A DNA stretch of 62,673 nt, from NCBI RefSeq assembly GCF_002860405.1, contig NZ_NMWV01000003.1, positions 1-62,673 on the forward strand, read 5' to 3'. A model generated the notes under the pieces. It ran no database searches. It was not told where the DNA came from and worked only from the letters and a program-made list of their open reading frames with translations. Source of the DNA: Bifidobacterium imperatoris (lineage in GTDB: Bacteria; Actinomycetota; Actinomycetes; Actinomycetales; Bifidobacteriaceae). This document shows positions 25,338 through 32,735 of this stretch, piece by piece. Each line of letters opens with the position of its first letter. The stretch's first letter is position 1. Position numbers and translations under genes: made by a program.

Positions 25338-26354
25338 CTATTGCTTCTGCTTGCGCTGAGCAATTTGCGCGAGTGGAGTTTCGGTCACGGTGAAATTCGT
25401 GGAAGCCCCTCGTAACGTTAGTTGTCTGGCGGCATGATAAGCGAGCTCGGCTCGAGACGGCTCGTCGGCCAGATTCGAGGCGGTTGCGATAATGACAACC
25501 CAATCGTGATGCCGCAATTTCTCTCGTTTCTCTTGGTCTCGACGCCATTGTGCTTTGTCGGTGCGATGCTGGTCGCCGTCGTACTCGATTGCGACGCGGA
25601 ACTCAGGCCACGCCAAATCTACCGTTATAGGCGAGCCGTTTTTGAAGGTTATGCCTGGAACCACATAATTGGTCACGGACTGTGGAAGTCCATATTTGGT
25701 GGTTGTGATTCGGATCTCCGATTCTTTTGGGGAGTCTACGTATGGTGCCGTGAACTTCAATGCAAGTAAACAGGATGATTTCGCATTGAACTTCGGCATG
25801 TTTCTTATGCATGCGGCCATGTCTCGCTGTATGCCTTCGGGGTTTCGCCCGTGAGCCAGGTTTGGTTGCCGTGCTATTGCGGTAATGATTGCGTCTGCGA
25901 GGATTATGAGAGATTCAAGTGAGCAATGCGATGCGAGTTGTGCCCAAGTGTGCACTAAATCTAATGCATATACGTATTTGTTGATGCGTACATTCCTGGC
26001 CATGTGAAGCGGCTTCCAAACATGTGGGACTGTTGGCAGACTTACAGTTCGCAATCTTTTCCTGTGGGAGCTGGATACGGTATGCAAAACGGTAGCGTCC
26101 ATAGCGCATCCGCTTGGTACGGGTACTGATTGCAGTAGCAATGATGTGGTCATGCCGAAGAGCAAGGGTTGTTTGATTTGCTGCGCGGCGTCGGTGCAGC
26201 GCTTGATGGTGTCACGTTTTTGTTGAGCAAGATTTTCGTGCATGGTTGCACTTGAAGTATCGGTAATGATTGTGTGCCTCGGCTGGCGATACTCCGCCTC
26301 ATGGCCGAGGATGCGCTCATCTTCGAATACTCCAGATGGAGGTGTGCTGTTCAT
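25338..26354 (-). CDS. DUF559 / Vsr-like nuclease-fold protein
   Basis: 338 residues. The C-terminal third carries the DUF559 pattern of a PD-(D/E)XK-like fold: VDLAWPEFRVAIEYDGDQHR, then WRRDQEKREKLRHHDWVVI, where D, E and the following D/H/K residues are the presumed metal site. The N-terminal part resembles the AbiEi-like proteins often fused to DUF559 in actinobacteria. Family function is unproven; links to DNA repair, defence and mobile DNA have been suggested. No ribosome site precedes ATG 26354, but TAGCGT lies six bases upstream, hinting at a leaderless start. Two perfect DnaA-box words lie 65-90 bases upstream. Confidence 0.7.
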   Translation of the reverse strand: MNSTPPSGVFEDERILGHEAEYRQPRHTIITDTSSATMHENLAQQKRDTIKRCTDAAQQIKQPLLFGMTTSLLLQSVPVPSGCAMDATVLHTVSSSHRKRLRTVSLPTVPHVWKPLHMARNVRINKYVYALDLVHTWAQLASHCSLESLIILADAIITAIARQPNLAHGRNPEGIQRDMAACIRNMPKFNAKSSCLLALKFTAPYVDSPKESEIRITTTKYGLPQSVTNYVVPGITFKNGSPITVDLAWPEFRVAIEYDGDQHRTDKAQWRRDQEKREKLRHHDWVVIIATASNLADEPSRAELAYHAARQLTLRGASTNFTVTETPLAQIAQRKQKQ

Positions 26355-26418
26355 AGTGCCACGCTAACGAAGAGCGAATTTCTGCGCCACCTGAATCGAC
26401 TTATGTGGTTCGAGCTTC

Positions 26419-26442
26419 TGTGGATAACTCGAATGTGGATAA
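26419..26442. promoter_or_regulatory. Two perfect DnaA-box words 15 bases apart
   Basis: TGTGGATAA at 26419-26427 and again at 26434-26442, same orientation, between the DUF559 gene and the small protein gene. They may bind DnaA or a local regulator; compare 22347-22402. Confidence 0.6.
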
Positions 26443-26457
26443 CTGAAATATCCAGCC

Positions 26458-26509
26458 TGGCAAATAATGGCAAAGGGCGTCCGGGTGTCTGATGGCAAAT
26501 TTTGGCAAT
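26458..26509 (+). promoter_or_regulatory. TGGCAAA direct repeats upstream of the small protein gene
   Basis: TGGCAAA at 26458-26464 and 26468-26474 (10 bases apart), then 26493-26499 and TGGCAAT at 26503-26509 (10 bases apart). All are in one orientation. The same array, larger, is at 28369-28474. The 10-base period puts each pair on one face of the helix. Confidence 0.65.
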
Positions 26510-26604
26510 TGCTCTGGGTAATAAGCTGAAACACAGGTGTATGGATGGCCTACCGCAATTGAAGCGGTGGGAACGACGAAGCCGTACGGAAAGGACGAAC
26601 GATC

Positions 26605-26775
26605 ATGGTAGATCAGGTTATTGTCGCGGGTGCAGTTCTTGCTGCAGATTGGCAGAATGCTTTGGTCTCTACCGGCAGTACGCTGGGCAAAGCCGCCGTC
26701 GTGATGGTAGTGGTCGGTATTGGTGGTGCTGTGATCGATGCCGTTGCCCGTTACATCAAGAACCGTTTTATGTGA
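26605..26775 (+). CDS. Small hydrophobic protein of 56 residues, unidentified
   Basis: ATG 26605 with the ribosome site AAAGGA nine bases upstream opens 57 codons to TGA. The protein starts with MVDQVIVAGAVLAADWQ, has a Gly/Ser/Thr stretch (STGSTLGK), one clear membrane segment (AAVVMVVVGIGGAVIDAVA) and a basic tail (RYIKNRFM). The layout (short amphipathic start, one span, basic end) recalls small membrane peptides such as toxins, some bacteriocins or filamentous-phage coat proteins, but I recognise no family and see no partner genes. It has its own terminator (26868) and the TGGCAAA array upstream. Confidence 0.6.
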   Translation: MVDQVIVAGAVLAADWQNALVSTGSTLGKAAVVMVVVGIGGAVIDAVARYIKNRFM

Positions 26776-26867
26776 CATATATACGGGGTGCCGCCGCTGC
26801 TTTTACTTCGCACGCATACCGGCTCAGTCTCGGCGTATATGCGCGAAACTATCCCCTCCTATCGCAA

Positions 26868-26902
26868 AAAGCGTGCACTGAGCGATGTTCAGTACACGCT
26901 TT
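26868..26902. terminator. Bidirectional terminator
   Basis: AAAGCGTGCACTGA (26868-26881) pairs with 26889-26902 with one mismatch around a 7-base loop; A- and T-rich feet suit both strands. It lies between the small protein gene and the convergent binding-protein gene. Confidence 0.8.
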
Positions 26903-26918
26903 CTGTGATTATTAATTA

Positions 26919-28262
26919 TTACTTAACTGTGAAGCCTTCCTGCTGACCGTAGGTCTTGAGTGAATCGCCCCACTGCACTAAGGCATTCTGCAGTGTGATT
27001 TTGCCGTGGTATGCCTGTCCGATGGAATCGACTGCGATGGAGTTCGCGTATGCCATGTATGGCAGGTATTCGAACTTGGTACTTACGTCTTTCGAAGCTT
27101 TGGCAATTACTTGATGCGTGGCCTGCCCGCCGAAGAACGCGTCCTTTTCATTCAGCCAGTCGCTGTCTGAGAGCACGGAATTGAGCGGCGGCAGTCCACC
27201 TTGTGCAAGATTGACTTTGACGCCGCCGTCATGCGCGAACCACTCGGCAAATTCGTAGGCCGCCTTTGCTTTGGCGTCATCGGTGCCCTTGGGCAGAGCC
27301 AGTGCGCCGCCGCCATTCTCTCCGTTCGCATGTTCTCCGGCTGCGTACTGTGGCATTGGAGCGATGCGCCACGAACCCTTGGTTTGCGAGAGGTTCTTCT
27401 GCATGGAAGAGACCATCCATGCGCCGGTGAGCAAGGTGGCGATGGAGCCGTCGTCCAGCTTGCGCCACCATTCGTCGCTCCAGCCTGTGGTGGAGGTGTC
27501 GATGAGGTTGTCATCCAGCATCGGCTGCCACATGCCGGTGAATTTCTTCACGTTCTTGCCGCTAAAGTTCACGCTTACGGTAGTGCCGTCCACGTTGAAT
27601 GGTTGCGCGCCCGCCTGCCAGAGCATCGAAGTGATGAAGCCGCCGTCACCCGTATCGTTGGTGATGTGTGCGCTGCCGGGCAATGCTGCAACCTTCTGCG
27701 CGGCTGTTCGGTATTCATCCCACGTGGTCGGCGCGGAAGTTACGCCCGCTTTCGCTAGCACGTCTTGGTTGTAGAACATCACCATCGGGCCGGAGGAAAT
27801 CGGCAGACCGTAAGGCTCGCCGCTCACGGATACGTTATTTTGCGCGGCCTTGGTGAAGTCTCCGCGAATCTTGCTGAAACCGTAATCATTCATCGATCGC
27901 AGCTGATCCGAGATGGCGAATTGATGCACGGCGTTGTAATCGAGGTAAACCACGTCCGGAATGCCGCGGCCGGCGTTGATTGCGTTGGTCAACTGCATGT
28001 ATTCGTCTTCGTTTGCGCCGGCATTGGTTACTTTGACTTTGATGTTCGGGTGGTTTTTTTCGAATGCGGTGACGAAATCATTGATGGTGGACTGCCAGGT
28101 CCACAAGGTGATTTCTGTGGTTCCGGAGCTGTTCTGCTCGCCGTTCGCTCCCGAGATACTGCCGCAGCCGGTTGCGGCAGCAATCAGGCTGAGGGCTACG
28201 GCTGTAGCAGCGGCTGTGCGAATCCTCGATAGGTGAGAGGCTTGGCGAAGCGGACGAGACAT
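26919..28262 (-). CDS. Orphan sugar-type ABC substrate-binding lipoprotein
   Basis: A 447-residue family 1 extracellular binding protein. It has an N-terminal signal peptide with a long basic start (MSRPLRQASHLSRIR) and lipobox AATGC. The core reads EITLWTWQSTINDFVTAFEKNHPNIKV and later PYGLPISSGPMVMFYNQDVL, the usual pattern for carbohydrate binding. Start placed at ATG 28262 (GGAG eight bases upstream) instead of a TTG ten codons earlier. No permease or ATPase gene is near, so it either works with a transporter elsewhere or senses or scavenges sugar. It is divergent from the GH2 enzyme and shares a promoter region with the TGGCAAA array. Confidence 0.87.
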   Translation of the reverse strand: MSRPLRQASHLSRIRTAAATAVALSLIAAATGCGSISGANGEQNSSGTTEITLWTWQSTINDFVTAFEKNHPNIKVKVTNAGANEDEYMQLTNAINAGRGIPDVVYLDYNAVHQFAISDQLRSMNDYGFSKIRGDFTKAAQNNVSVSGEPYGLPISSGPMVMFYNQDVLAKAGVTSAPTTWDEYRTAAQKVAALPGSAHITNDTGDGGFITSMLWQAGAQPFNVDGTTVSVNFSGKNVKKFTGMWQPMLDDNLIDTSTTGWSDEWWRKLDDGSIATLLTGAWMVSSMQKNLSQTKGSWRIAPMPQYAAGEHANGENGGGALALPKGTDDAKAKAAYEFAEWFAHDGGVKVNLAQGGLPPLNSVLSDSDWLNEKDAFFGGQATHQVIAKASKDVSTKFEYLPYMAYANSIAVDSIGQAYHGKITLQNALVQWGDSLKTYGQQEGFTVK

Positions 28263-28368
28263 GTGCAGACACTCCGATGTTGAACTGGACAATATGCAAA
28301 CTTCCGAAGGCAGAGTTTACCCATACTGCGCTCGGAGAAGTGGCCAGAACTGACATTTCTCCGATAAA

Positions 28369-28474
28369 TGGCAAAGACTGGCAATTCTTGGGCGAAAAAC
28401 ATGCAGCCGCATGTGGCAAGGAATGGCAAAAACTGGCAAAGTTGCGCAAAACTTGGATGGCAAAAAACGGCAAA
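28369..28474 (+). promoter_or_regulatory. Phased TGGCAAA array between binding protein and GH2 genes
   Basis: Copies on the plus strand start at 28369, 28379 (TGGCAAT), 28414 (TGGCAAG), 28424, 28434, 28458 and 28468 (CGGCAAA), with weaker copies at 28389 (TGGGCGA) and about 28444 (GCGCAAA). Adjacent copies are 10 bases apart. It ends 110 bases before the GH2 start and lies 107 bases upstream of the binding-protein start. Direct 7-base repeats in phase suit a regulator that binds in tandem, not a LacI dimer. Confidence 0.7.
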
Positions 28475-28584
28475 CAAAGTCGCGCCCCTATGGTGAGCCA
28501 TGTGATTCGGCACAGCACAGCGAAGAAACTGTAGCAGGCCGATGCGAAGACCAAAGAATCGATGAGGAATCGAAAGGGATTGCA

Positions 28585-31500
28585 ATGAGGCTCAACCTCA
28601 ATGGTGTGTGGGACTTCTACCCGAACGGTGGGCAGGAGCGTTTTGACATCGTCGTGCCGACTTGGTGGGACTCGTTGCCCGCCACCACCGGCTACCCGGC
28701 TGAATGGGAGAAGGGCCTGCACCACGGTGTGTACGTCAAGACCGTGGACTTGCCGGAGAACATCACGGATGAAGATGTGTTCCTCCACGTCGGTGCACTT
28801 GCCACGCTCGGCAAGGTATTCGTCAACGGTCAGTCTGTCGGCCCGCTCACGACCAAGGGCTACCTGATGACCCTGCTGCCGTATGACCTCGACATCAACA
28901 GAGTGGTCAAGCCCGGCACCAATGAGATTCGCATCGAAGTCTGGTCCGTCAAGGCCCTGCCGGAAGACGCGTTGGCCACCGAGGGAGGCCCTGACCGCCT
29001 GCTCTTCCCATTCGGCGTGGAAAACATCGTCGGCCGTGTAGGCATCGGCGAGGACGTTGCCATCGTCACCAAGCCGAAACTGCGCATCGATGATCTGCAG
29101 ATTATGCCGGACCTCAAGAAGAACGCCGACCCGTCCGACGACGAACTCGCCGTCAACGTGACCATCGTCAACCACACTGCAGCCGATGCCGACCTGAAGC
29201 TCACCGCCGCCGTGCATCCGTTCAAGGGCGATACCGATACCGCTGCGCTCACCTTCGACCCTGCCGACGTGCACGTTGCAGCCGGCGAAAGCACGGTAGT
29301 GAAGCTCGCCAAGGGTTGGTCGACCGCTCATTACTGGTCCCGCACCGACCCATTCCTGTACACGGTGGATGCTGCCATCGCTGAAGCTGATGCCAAGCCG
29401 GTGCACGAATACTCCGACCGTTTCGGCTTCCGCCAGTTCTGGCGCGAAGGCGACAAGTACATCATCAACGGCGTCAAGATTCGCCTGCGCGGCGACTCCC
29501 TGTGCCTGCTCAACCAGGGCGACCGCGATCTGATCAACGAGATCGGCGACTCCTACGGCGTGATCCTTGACGACAACCACGCAATGGACGAAATGGCCAA
29601 GGCATGGCTCGATGCTTACCGACACGCCAACTGCAACATCATCCGTAACCACATTCGTTCCGTGCCATCCCATGTGCTGATGGATCATGCGGACGAAACC
29701 GGCATGCTGCTCGAAGAGGAAACCGCGTTCTGGAACCCGGGCTCCACCTCCAATGTGTCCCTCGATCCGCCGTACTACCTGAACTACTCTGATGAGGCCA
29801 TCGGTTACTACACCGAATGGGTCGAGCGTTGGGTGCGCGAATACCGCAACCATCCGTCCATCGTGCTGTGGTCCACCACCAACGAGGCTTGGAACCCGAA
29901 CGACGCCGAAATCCTCATCCCGCCGCTGGAAGCAGCCGCCAACCGTGAGGACCCGACCCGTTTGGTGATGAACGATGGCTTCAACAAGCCGATTACCAAC
30001 GAGGACTCCCGCCACTACTTCGGCGGCTACCCCTCCGGTATGACCTCCGCGCCCGACATTTACGACCTCTATCAGATCGACGGCGACCTGCCGCTCGGCG
30101 CCGGCGAAGAGTTCTCCGTTTCCACCGCAGGCATCCCGCAGTACGCCGAAGACGGCACGATTAAGGACATCTACCACGGTCGTCTCAACGGCAACCCGGA
30201 CACCATTTCCCGCGCCGACTTCGGTCGCGAAGTGGGCCGCGTGACCCGTGGCGTGCGCACCACACGCATGGCTAACTGGAAGCCGTTCTGCCTGTCTATG
30301 TTCATTTACGACAACATCGAGAAGGTCATCGAACTCGATCAGGAACACACCAAGCACGGCCTGAATCCGAAGGCCCTATTGCGCCCGCAGTTCGACCCGA
30401 CCGCCGAAGGCGACGCCCGCTGGATCGAAGGAGACGGCTACCGCTACTTTGCCAACTCCTACGCCGACGTGGCCGCATTCGACAAGGACTTCGACAAGGA
30501 GCCTCGCCTCGGCCTGCCGCACCACATCTACCAGCTCGGCACCGCCTCCCAGCGCACGCTTCTCGTCTACAACGATGAGGAGATCGACGGCACCGAACTC
30601 GAAGTCCGCTGGACCGTTTCCGCCGTGAACACGCAGGACGGCACAGTTCGCGAAGTCGAATCCGGTTCCAAGACCATCACCGTGGACCACGGCGAATTCA
30701 CCGAACTGCCTATCACCATCCATGTGCCGGGCGAGGTGGAAACCTACGAATCCAAGCTTATCGAGACTCTGAGCGTGGTGAAGAACGGCAAGCTCAAGTT
30801 CACCGAAGACAATTTCCTCGGTTGGATTGGCCGCCCGGCCCCCGCCACGATTGGTGCCAGCCGCGAACTCATCGACCTCGGCACCGTGGACTGGGTGTCC
30901 CGCAACGTTAAGCATTGCCTGCACCTGAAGCAGGAAGGCGGCGCTCTGAGCGAAAAGTGGACCGCCCGCGTGGTGGATGATGCCAACGGTTCCATCAGCT
31001 TCGAGCGTCTCGCCGGCAACCTGCGCCACGAACAGGAACTGTTCTACACCGTGAATGTGGCCGGTCTCGACTCCGGCAAGGCATACACCGGTCAGATTGA
31101 ATACACCGGCGAAAACGGCGACACCGTCACCGTGACCGTGAAGTTCACGGCCGGAACAATGCCATGCAAGTGCCAGGCCGCCAACAAGGCTCTGGGTGCA
31201 ACCGTGCGTGTCAGCTCGTCCTCCGAGCGCTACGGCTGGACCGTGGCCTCCCTGGTTGATGGTGAATTCAACGCCGATTACAACCACTTCGGTTGGTCCA
31301 GCGAACCGACCAAGGAGAACCACAGCGAATGGGTTTCCCTGAAGCTCGCCGAGCCCACCACCGTGGCTCAGGTTGTACTCGCCCCGCGTGGCGAAAACCC
31401 CGGCGGTACCGTTGCCGAAGCCTTCCACGGTGAAGGCGAAGGCGTCGGCGGTGTGCAGGAGTTCGCCGCAGGCCATCGTGCTTTCGACCCAAACCAGGGC

Positions 31501-32634
31501 CAAGGCTTCCCTGTCGACTTCACCATCTCCGTGTCCGCAGATGGCAACGCCTGGACCAAGGTGGTCGATAAGCATGATTACGCCCTGCCCGCCAATGGCA
31601 AGCCGCGCGCCTTCGACTTCGCTCCGGTAGACAACGTGCGCTTCGTCAAGCTAGAAGCCTCCAAGCTGCGCGCCAACCCGAACGAACACGACGAGTACGC
31701 GCTGCAGCTCGTGGAGATCGCCGTCTACGCCGATGCCCACATGCCGGCCATCCCGTCCGAGCCCACCGATGTGACCGCCTCCGTGCAGTCCCACGACGTG
31801 CAGGTCAGCTGGAAGTTCGCTTCCGACGGCCGCTCGCCAATCCTCGGCACCAAGCTCACCTTGACCAACGCAGCCGGCGAAATCATCCCGGCCGAAGTCA
31901 CCGGAACCGATACCTACGCGCTGATCAGCGATGTGCCGGCCGGCGAATGGACCGTCACCGTGCAGGGCCGCAACGAGATCGGCGAAGGCGAAAGCGCCAC
32001 GTCCCAAGTCTTCAAGGTCGGCCGCGAAACCGCCAACGAAGTTGACGATCAGCTGCCACAGCCCAAGGCTCCGGTCGCTGAACTACTGGTGGAATCCGGT
32101 GCCGTGGCTGTCTCCTGGAATGACGTGGACACCCGCTCCGGCTTCGGCAAGGGCGGCACCAACATCCACCTGACCCCTGTCGATGCGTCCGCTGATTTGC
32201 CTAAGCGCGTGGCCTGGACTCCGACCGGCACCACCGCTTACACCTTCACCGATGTGGCGCGCGGTACCTATCAGGTGACCATCGAGGCCACCAATGGTGA
32301 AGACAAGATTTCTCAGCCGAGTGAACCGAGCGAGCCGATCATCGTGGCCGCAGTGCCCGCCAAGCCGAACAAGCCGGGCGTCACCTCCACCGCCGACACG
32401 ATGAACGTGACTTGGAAGGCTCCGGCAGACGGTGGCACGCCGATCACCTCCTACGTGCTGACCCTGCGCAACCTCACCGAGAACACCGTCAAGGTGGTCA
32501 AGGCCGAGGCCAGCGAGGAAGCCAAGAGTGTATCGGGCTTGACGGCCGGCAACTACACGGCATCCGTCATCGCAGTCAATGCCATCGGCATGTCCGCAGA
32601 GTCCAGCCCATCCCTGCCCTGCCTCATTAAATAA
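28585..32634 (+). CDS. Multidomain GH2 glycoside hydrolase with CBM32 and fibronectin-III domains
   Basis: 1349 residues, start ATG 28585 with GAAAGG upstream; no signal peptide or anchor, so predicted cytoplasmic. Residues 1-170 form the GH2 jelly-roll domain, then an immunoglobulin-like domain and a TIM barrel. The acid/base Glu is E434 in WSTTNEAWNP; the nucleophile is probably E549 in DFGREVG. Residues about 868-1050 are F5/8-type (CBM32-like), and about 1055-1349 hold three fibronectin-III-like repeats. GH2 covers beta-galactosidase, beta-glucuronidase and beta-mannosidase; the following GPH (UidB-like) transporter suggests a glucuronide or galactoside taken up whole, but the specificity is not readable. 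Confidence 0.88.
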   Translation: MRLNLNGVWDFYPNGGQERFDIVVPTWWDSLPATTGYPAEWEKGLHHGVYVKTVDLPENITDEDVFLHVGALATLGKVFVNGQSVGPLTTKGYLMTLLPYDLDINRVVKPGTNEIRIEVWSVKALPEDALATEGGPDRLLFPFGVENIVGRVGIGEDVAIVTKPKLRIDDLQIMPDLKKNADPSDDELAVNVTIVNHTAADADLKLTAAVHPFKGDTDTAALTFDPADVHVAAGESTVVKLAKGWSTAHYWSRTDPFLYTVDAAIAEADAKPVHEYSDRFGFRQFWREGDKYIINGVKIRLRGDSLCLLNQGDRDLINEIGDSYGVILDDNHAMDEMAKAWLDAYRHANCNIIRNHIRSVPSHVLMDHADETGMLLEEETAFWNPGSTSNVSLDPPYYLNYSDEAIGYYTEWVERWVREYRNHPSIVLWSTTNEAWNPNDAEILIPPLEAAANREDPTRLVMNDGFNKPITNEDSRHYFGGYPSGMTSAPDIYDLYQIDGDLPLGAGEEFSVSTAGIPQYAEDGTIKDIYHGRLNGNPDTISRADFGREVGRVTRGVRTTRMANWKPFCLSMFIYDNIEKVIELDQEHTKHGLNPKALLRPQFDPTAEGDARWIEGDGYRYFANSYADVAAFDKDFDKEPRLGLPHHIYQLGTASQRTLLVYNDEEIDGTELEVRWTVSAVNTQDGTVREVESGSKTITVDHGEFTELPITIHVPGEVETYESKLIETLSVVKNGKLKFTEDNFLGWIGRPAPATIGASRELIDLGTVDWVSRNVKHCLHLKQEGGALSEKWTARVVDDANGSISFERLAGNLRHEQELFYTVNVAGLDSGKAYTGQIEYTGENGDTVTVTVKFTAGTMPCKCQAANKALGATVRVSSSSERYGWTVASLVDGEFNADYNHFGWSSEPTKENHSEWVSLKLAEPTTVAQVVLAPRGENPGGTVAEAFHGEGEGVGGVQEFAAGHRAFDPNQGQGFPVDFTISVSADGNAWTKVVDKHDYALPANGKPRAFDFAPVDNVRFVKLEASKLRANPNEHDEYALQLVEIAVYADAHMPAIPSEPTDVTASVQSHDVQVSWKFASDGRSPILGTKLTLTNAAGEIIPAEVTGTDTYALISDVPAGEWTVTVQGRNEIGEGESATSQVFKVGRETANEVDDQLPQPKAPVAELLVESGAVAVSWNDVDTRSGFGKGGTNIHLTPVDASADLPKRVAWTPTGTTAYTFTDVARGTYQVTIEATNGEDKISQPSEPSEPIIVAAVPAKPNKPGVTSTADTMNVTWKAPADGGTPITSYVLTLRNLTENTVKVVKAEASEEAKSVSGLTAGNYTASVIAVNAIGMSAESSPSLPCLIK

Positions 32635-32667
32635 TCAAGATTTTGCCGCTGCTTCGGCTGTGGCGAA

Positions 32668-32701
32668 CGGTGTGATGCAAGGGAAGGCTTGCATCACACC
32701 G
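32668..32701 (+). terminator. Intercistronic hairpin between GH2 and transporter genes
   Basis: CGGTGTGATGCAAG (32668-32681) pairs perfectly over 14 bases with 32688-32701 around GGAAGG, with no U-tract. It lies 34 bases after the GH2 stop and 34 bases before the next start, so it more likely tunes mRNA ends or partial read-through than full termination. Confidence 0.6.
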
Positions 32702-32735
32702 GAAATAAATAGAAAGAACTAAGGAGTTCTAGAAT

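Noticed and set aside
26605..26775. Remnant of a filamentous prophage
   Set aside because: Only the coat-like layout of one small protein hints at it; no replication, assembly or integrase genes are near.
26502..26915. 137-codon plus-strand frame overlapping the small membrane protein
   Set aside because: Cys/Arg-rich out-of-frame product; the 26605-26775 frame has the ribosome site and a sensible membrane segment.
28078..30357. 759-codon open frame on the minus strand
   Set aside because: It lies opposite the GH2 gene and the binding-protein gene; its composition (many Val, Gly, Arg, His) is that of the antisense of GC-rich codons, and no domain is recognisable.
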